64,000 nt of DNA from the NCBI GenBank assembly GCA_021777135.1, contig JAJYDX010000003.1, forward strand, positions 1 to 64,000. Direction: 5' to 3'. This DNA comes from a bacterium (lineage in GTDB: Bacteria; SZUA-79; Acidulodesulfobacterales; Acidulodesulfobacteraceae). The translations under genes were made by a program, and so were the position numbers. A model generated the notes under the pieces. That model did no database searches. It was not told where the DNA came from and was given only the letters and a program-made list of their open reading frames with translations. Positions 63,441-64,000 of the stretch are shown here, piece by piece (within the stretch, counting starts at the first letter, position 1; every line of letters begins with the position of its first letter).

Positions 63441-64000
63441 TCCCCTCTTTAACTCCGTTATTAAAGTCTTCTATTATTTCTTTTGCAACATTAATATAAT
63501 CCTGCGCTCCCCTAGAATGAACGTCTATATAGGTTAGCGGCTTTCTTATCATGCTTGCGTCTTTAAATTTTGTATCTGTATTAATTATACTATTAAAATG
63601 ATTATCTTTATATTTATTTTTAAAATAATCAAGCGATTTAATAGAAGAATTAGTCCTCCTGTCGAACATAGTAACAAGAAGCCTGAAAGTACAACGATAA
63701 TCCAGAGCTTTTTCTATTTTTTCTATTGTCGAAAGCAACAAGTCCACGCCTCTTGCCGATAAAAAATCTGACATTACCGGAATAATAATTTCGTCGCTTG
63801 CGGCAACCGCGCTTATAAGAAGAACGCTCAGCGCAGGCGAAGAATCTATTATTATATAGTCGTAATTATCGTAAAAAAACTTTAATTTTTCCCTGAGTTT
63901 TAACCCGCCTCCTTTAGAAACGGATAATTCAGCTTCTATTCTTGCAAGATTTATATTTGAAGGAATAAGGTCTATGCAGCCGCCGTTTTTAAGCCTGTAT
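63424..64000 (-). CDS. ParA-family ATPase (ParC-like), start beyond the window
   Basis: The reading frame stays open to the window edge, so this is the 3' part of a longer gene. A shorter frame starting at the Met at 63774 would be an artefact. GCIDLIPSN, YDYIIIDSSPALSVLL and EIIIPVMSDFL are ParA/Soj motifs, with the DxSP Walker-B-like region. The Walker A must lie outside. Beside a CheW-like gene it may place chemotaxis arrays at the cell pole (inference). Confidence 0.85.
   Translation of the reverse strand, partial: YRLKNGGCIDLIPSNINLARIEAELSVSKGGGLKLREKLKFFYDNYDYIIIDSSPALSVLLISAVAASDEIIIPVMSDFLSARGVDLLLSTIEKIEKALDYRCTFRLLVTMFDRRTNSSIKSLDYFKNKYKDNHFNSIINTDTKFKDASMIRKPLTYIDVHSRGAQDYINVAKEIIEDFNNGVKEGSAGDE

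Noticed and set aside
63424-63774. A stand-alone 116-residue protein at the right edge
   Set aside because: The frame continues open to position 64000 and encodes ParA motifs (IDSSPALS) upstream of the internal Met, so it is the 3' part of a larger gene.
1-64000. CRISPR arrays, insertion sequences or prophage genes
   Set aside because: No regularly spaced direct repeats, transposase, cas or phage structural genes were seen.

Overview
This is an AT-rich bacterial chromosome segment with about 65 genes packed tightly, mostly on the minus strand. The organism is Gram-negative: the window has flagellar L- and P-ring genes, a heptose-1-phosphate adenylyltransferase for LPS, lipoproteins and a periplasmic cytochrome c. 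It probably makes menaquinone by the futalosine route (mqnC). It uses sigma-54, and probably sigma-28, for flagellar genes, and it is rich in c-di-GMP and two-component signalling. This fits an anaerobic or microaerophilic deltaproteobacterium-like lineage (for example the Sva0485/Acidulodesulfobacterales type), but that placement is inference from gene content only.

Layout. 1-23.4 kb is mainly housekeeping and signalling: a short DnaJ-like protein, a PAS-GGDEF protein, cbiB, a GH57 enzyme translationally coupled to a soluble CZB chemoreceptor, a TPR membrane protein, a PHP-domain protein, miaB, an IHF/HU subunit, priA, tRNA-Ala(CGC), hemL, a membrane-anchored alpha/beta hydrolase, a lipoprotein cytochrome c with a clear terminator, the LPS heptose gene, a large radical SAM protein, an M50 protease, scpA and rluB. 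At 20.2-23.6 kb a TPP riboswitch leads an operon of a CofH-like radical SAM protein, thiS, thiG and rluB.

23.7-36.8 kb is one long minus-strand type IV secretion operon. In transcription order it holds VirB2-, B3-, B4-, B5-, B6-, B8- and B10-like genes, a MoxR-type AAA+ ATPase, VirD4, a small membrane protein, a VirB9-like protein, a lipoprotein in the VirB7 place and a VirB1-like transglycosylase. No relaxase, integrase or VirB11 is visible.

37.1-45.1 kb is a minus-strand run: thioesterase, receiver, large hybrid kinase, receiver, dksA, mqnC, fliI and flgJ, listed left to right. 45.3-64 kb is a flagellar, chemotaxis and c-di-GMP region: motAB, PilZ proteins, HDOD and GGDEF proteins, fliW-csrA, flgL-flgK-flgN-flgM, flgI-flgH-flgA-flgG-flgF behind a sigma-54 promoter, an orphan FlhB C-terminal domain with a FliK-like protein, and a CheW-like/ParA pair that runs off the window edge.

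The most notable items are the CofH-like enzyme in the thiH slot of a TPP-controlled operon, the relaxase-less T4SS with a built-in MoxR ATPase, the coupled chemoreceptor-glycosidase pair, the unusual hybrid kinase, a ParC/ParP-like pair, and a REPIN-like inverted repeat inside the flagellar operon.
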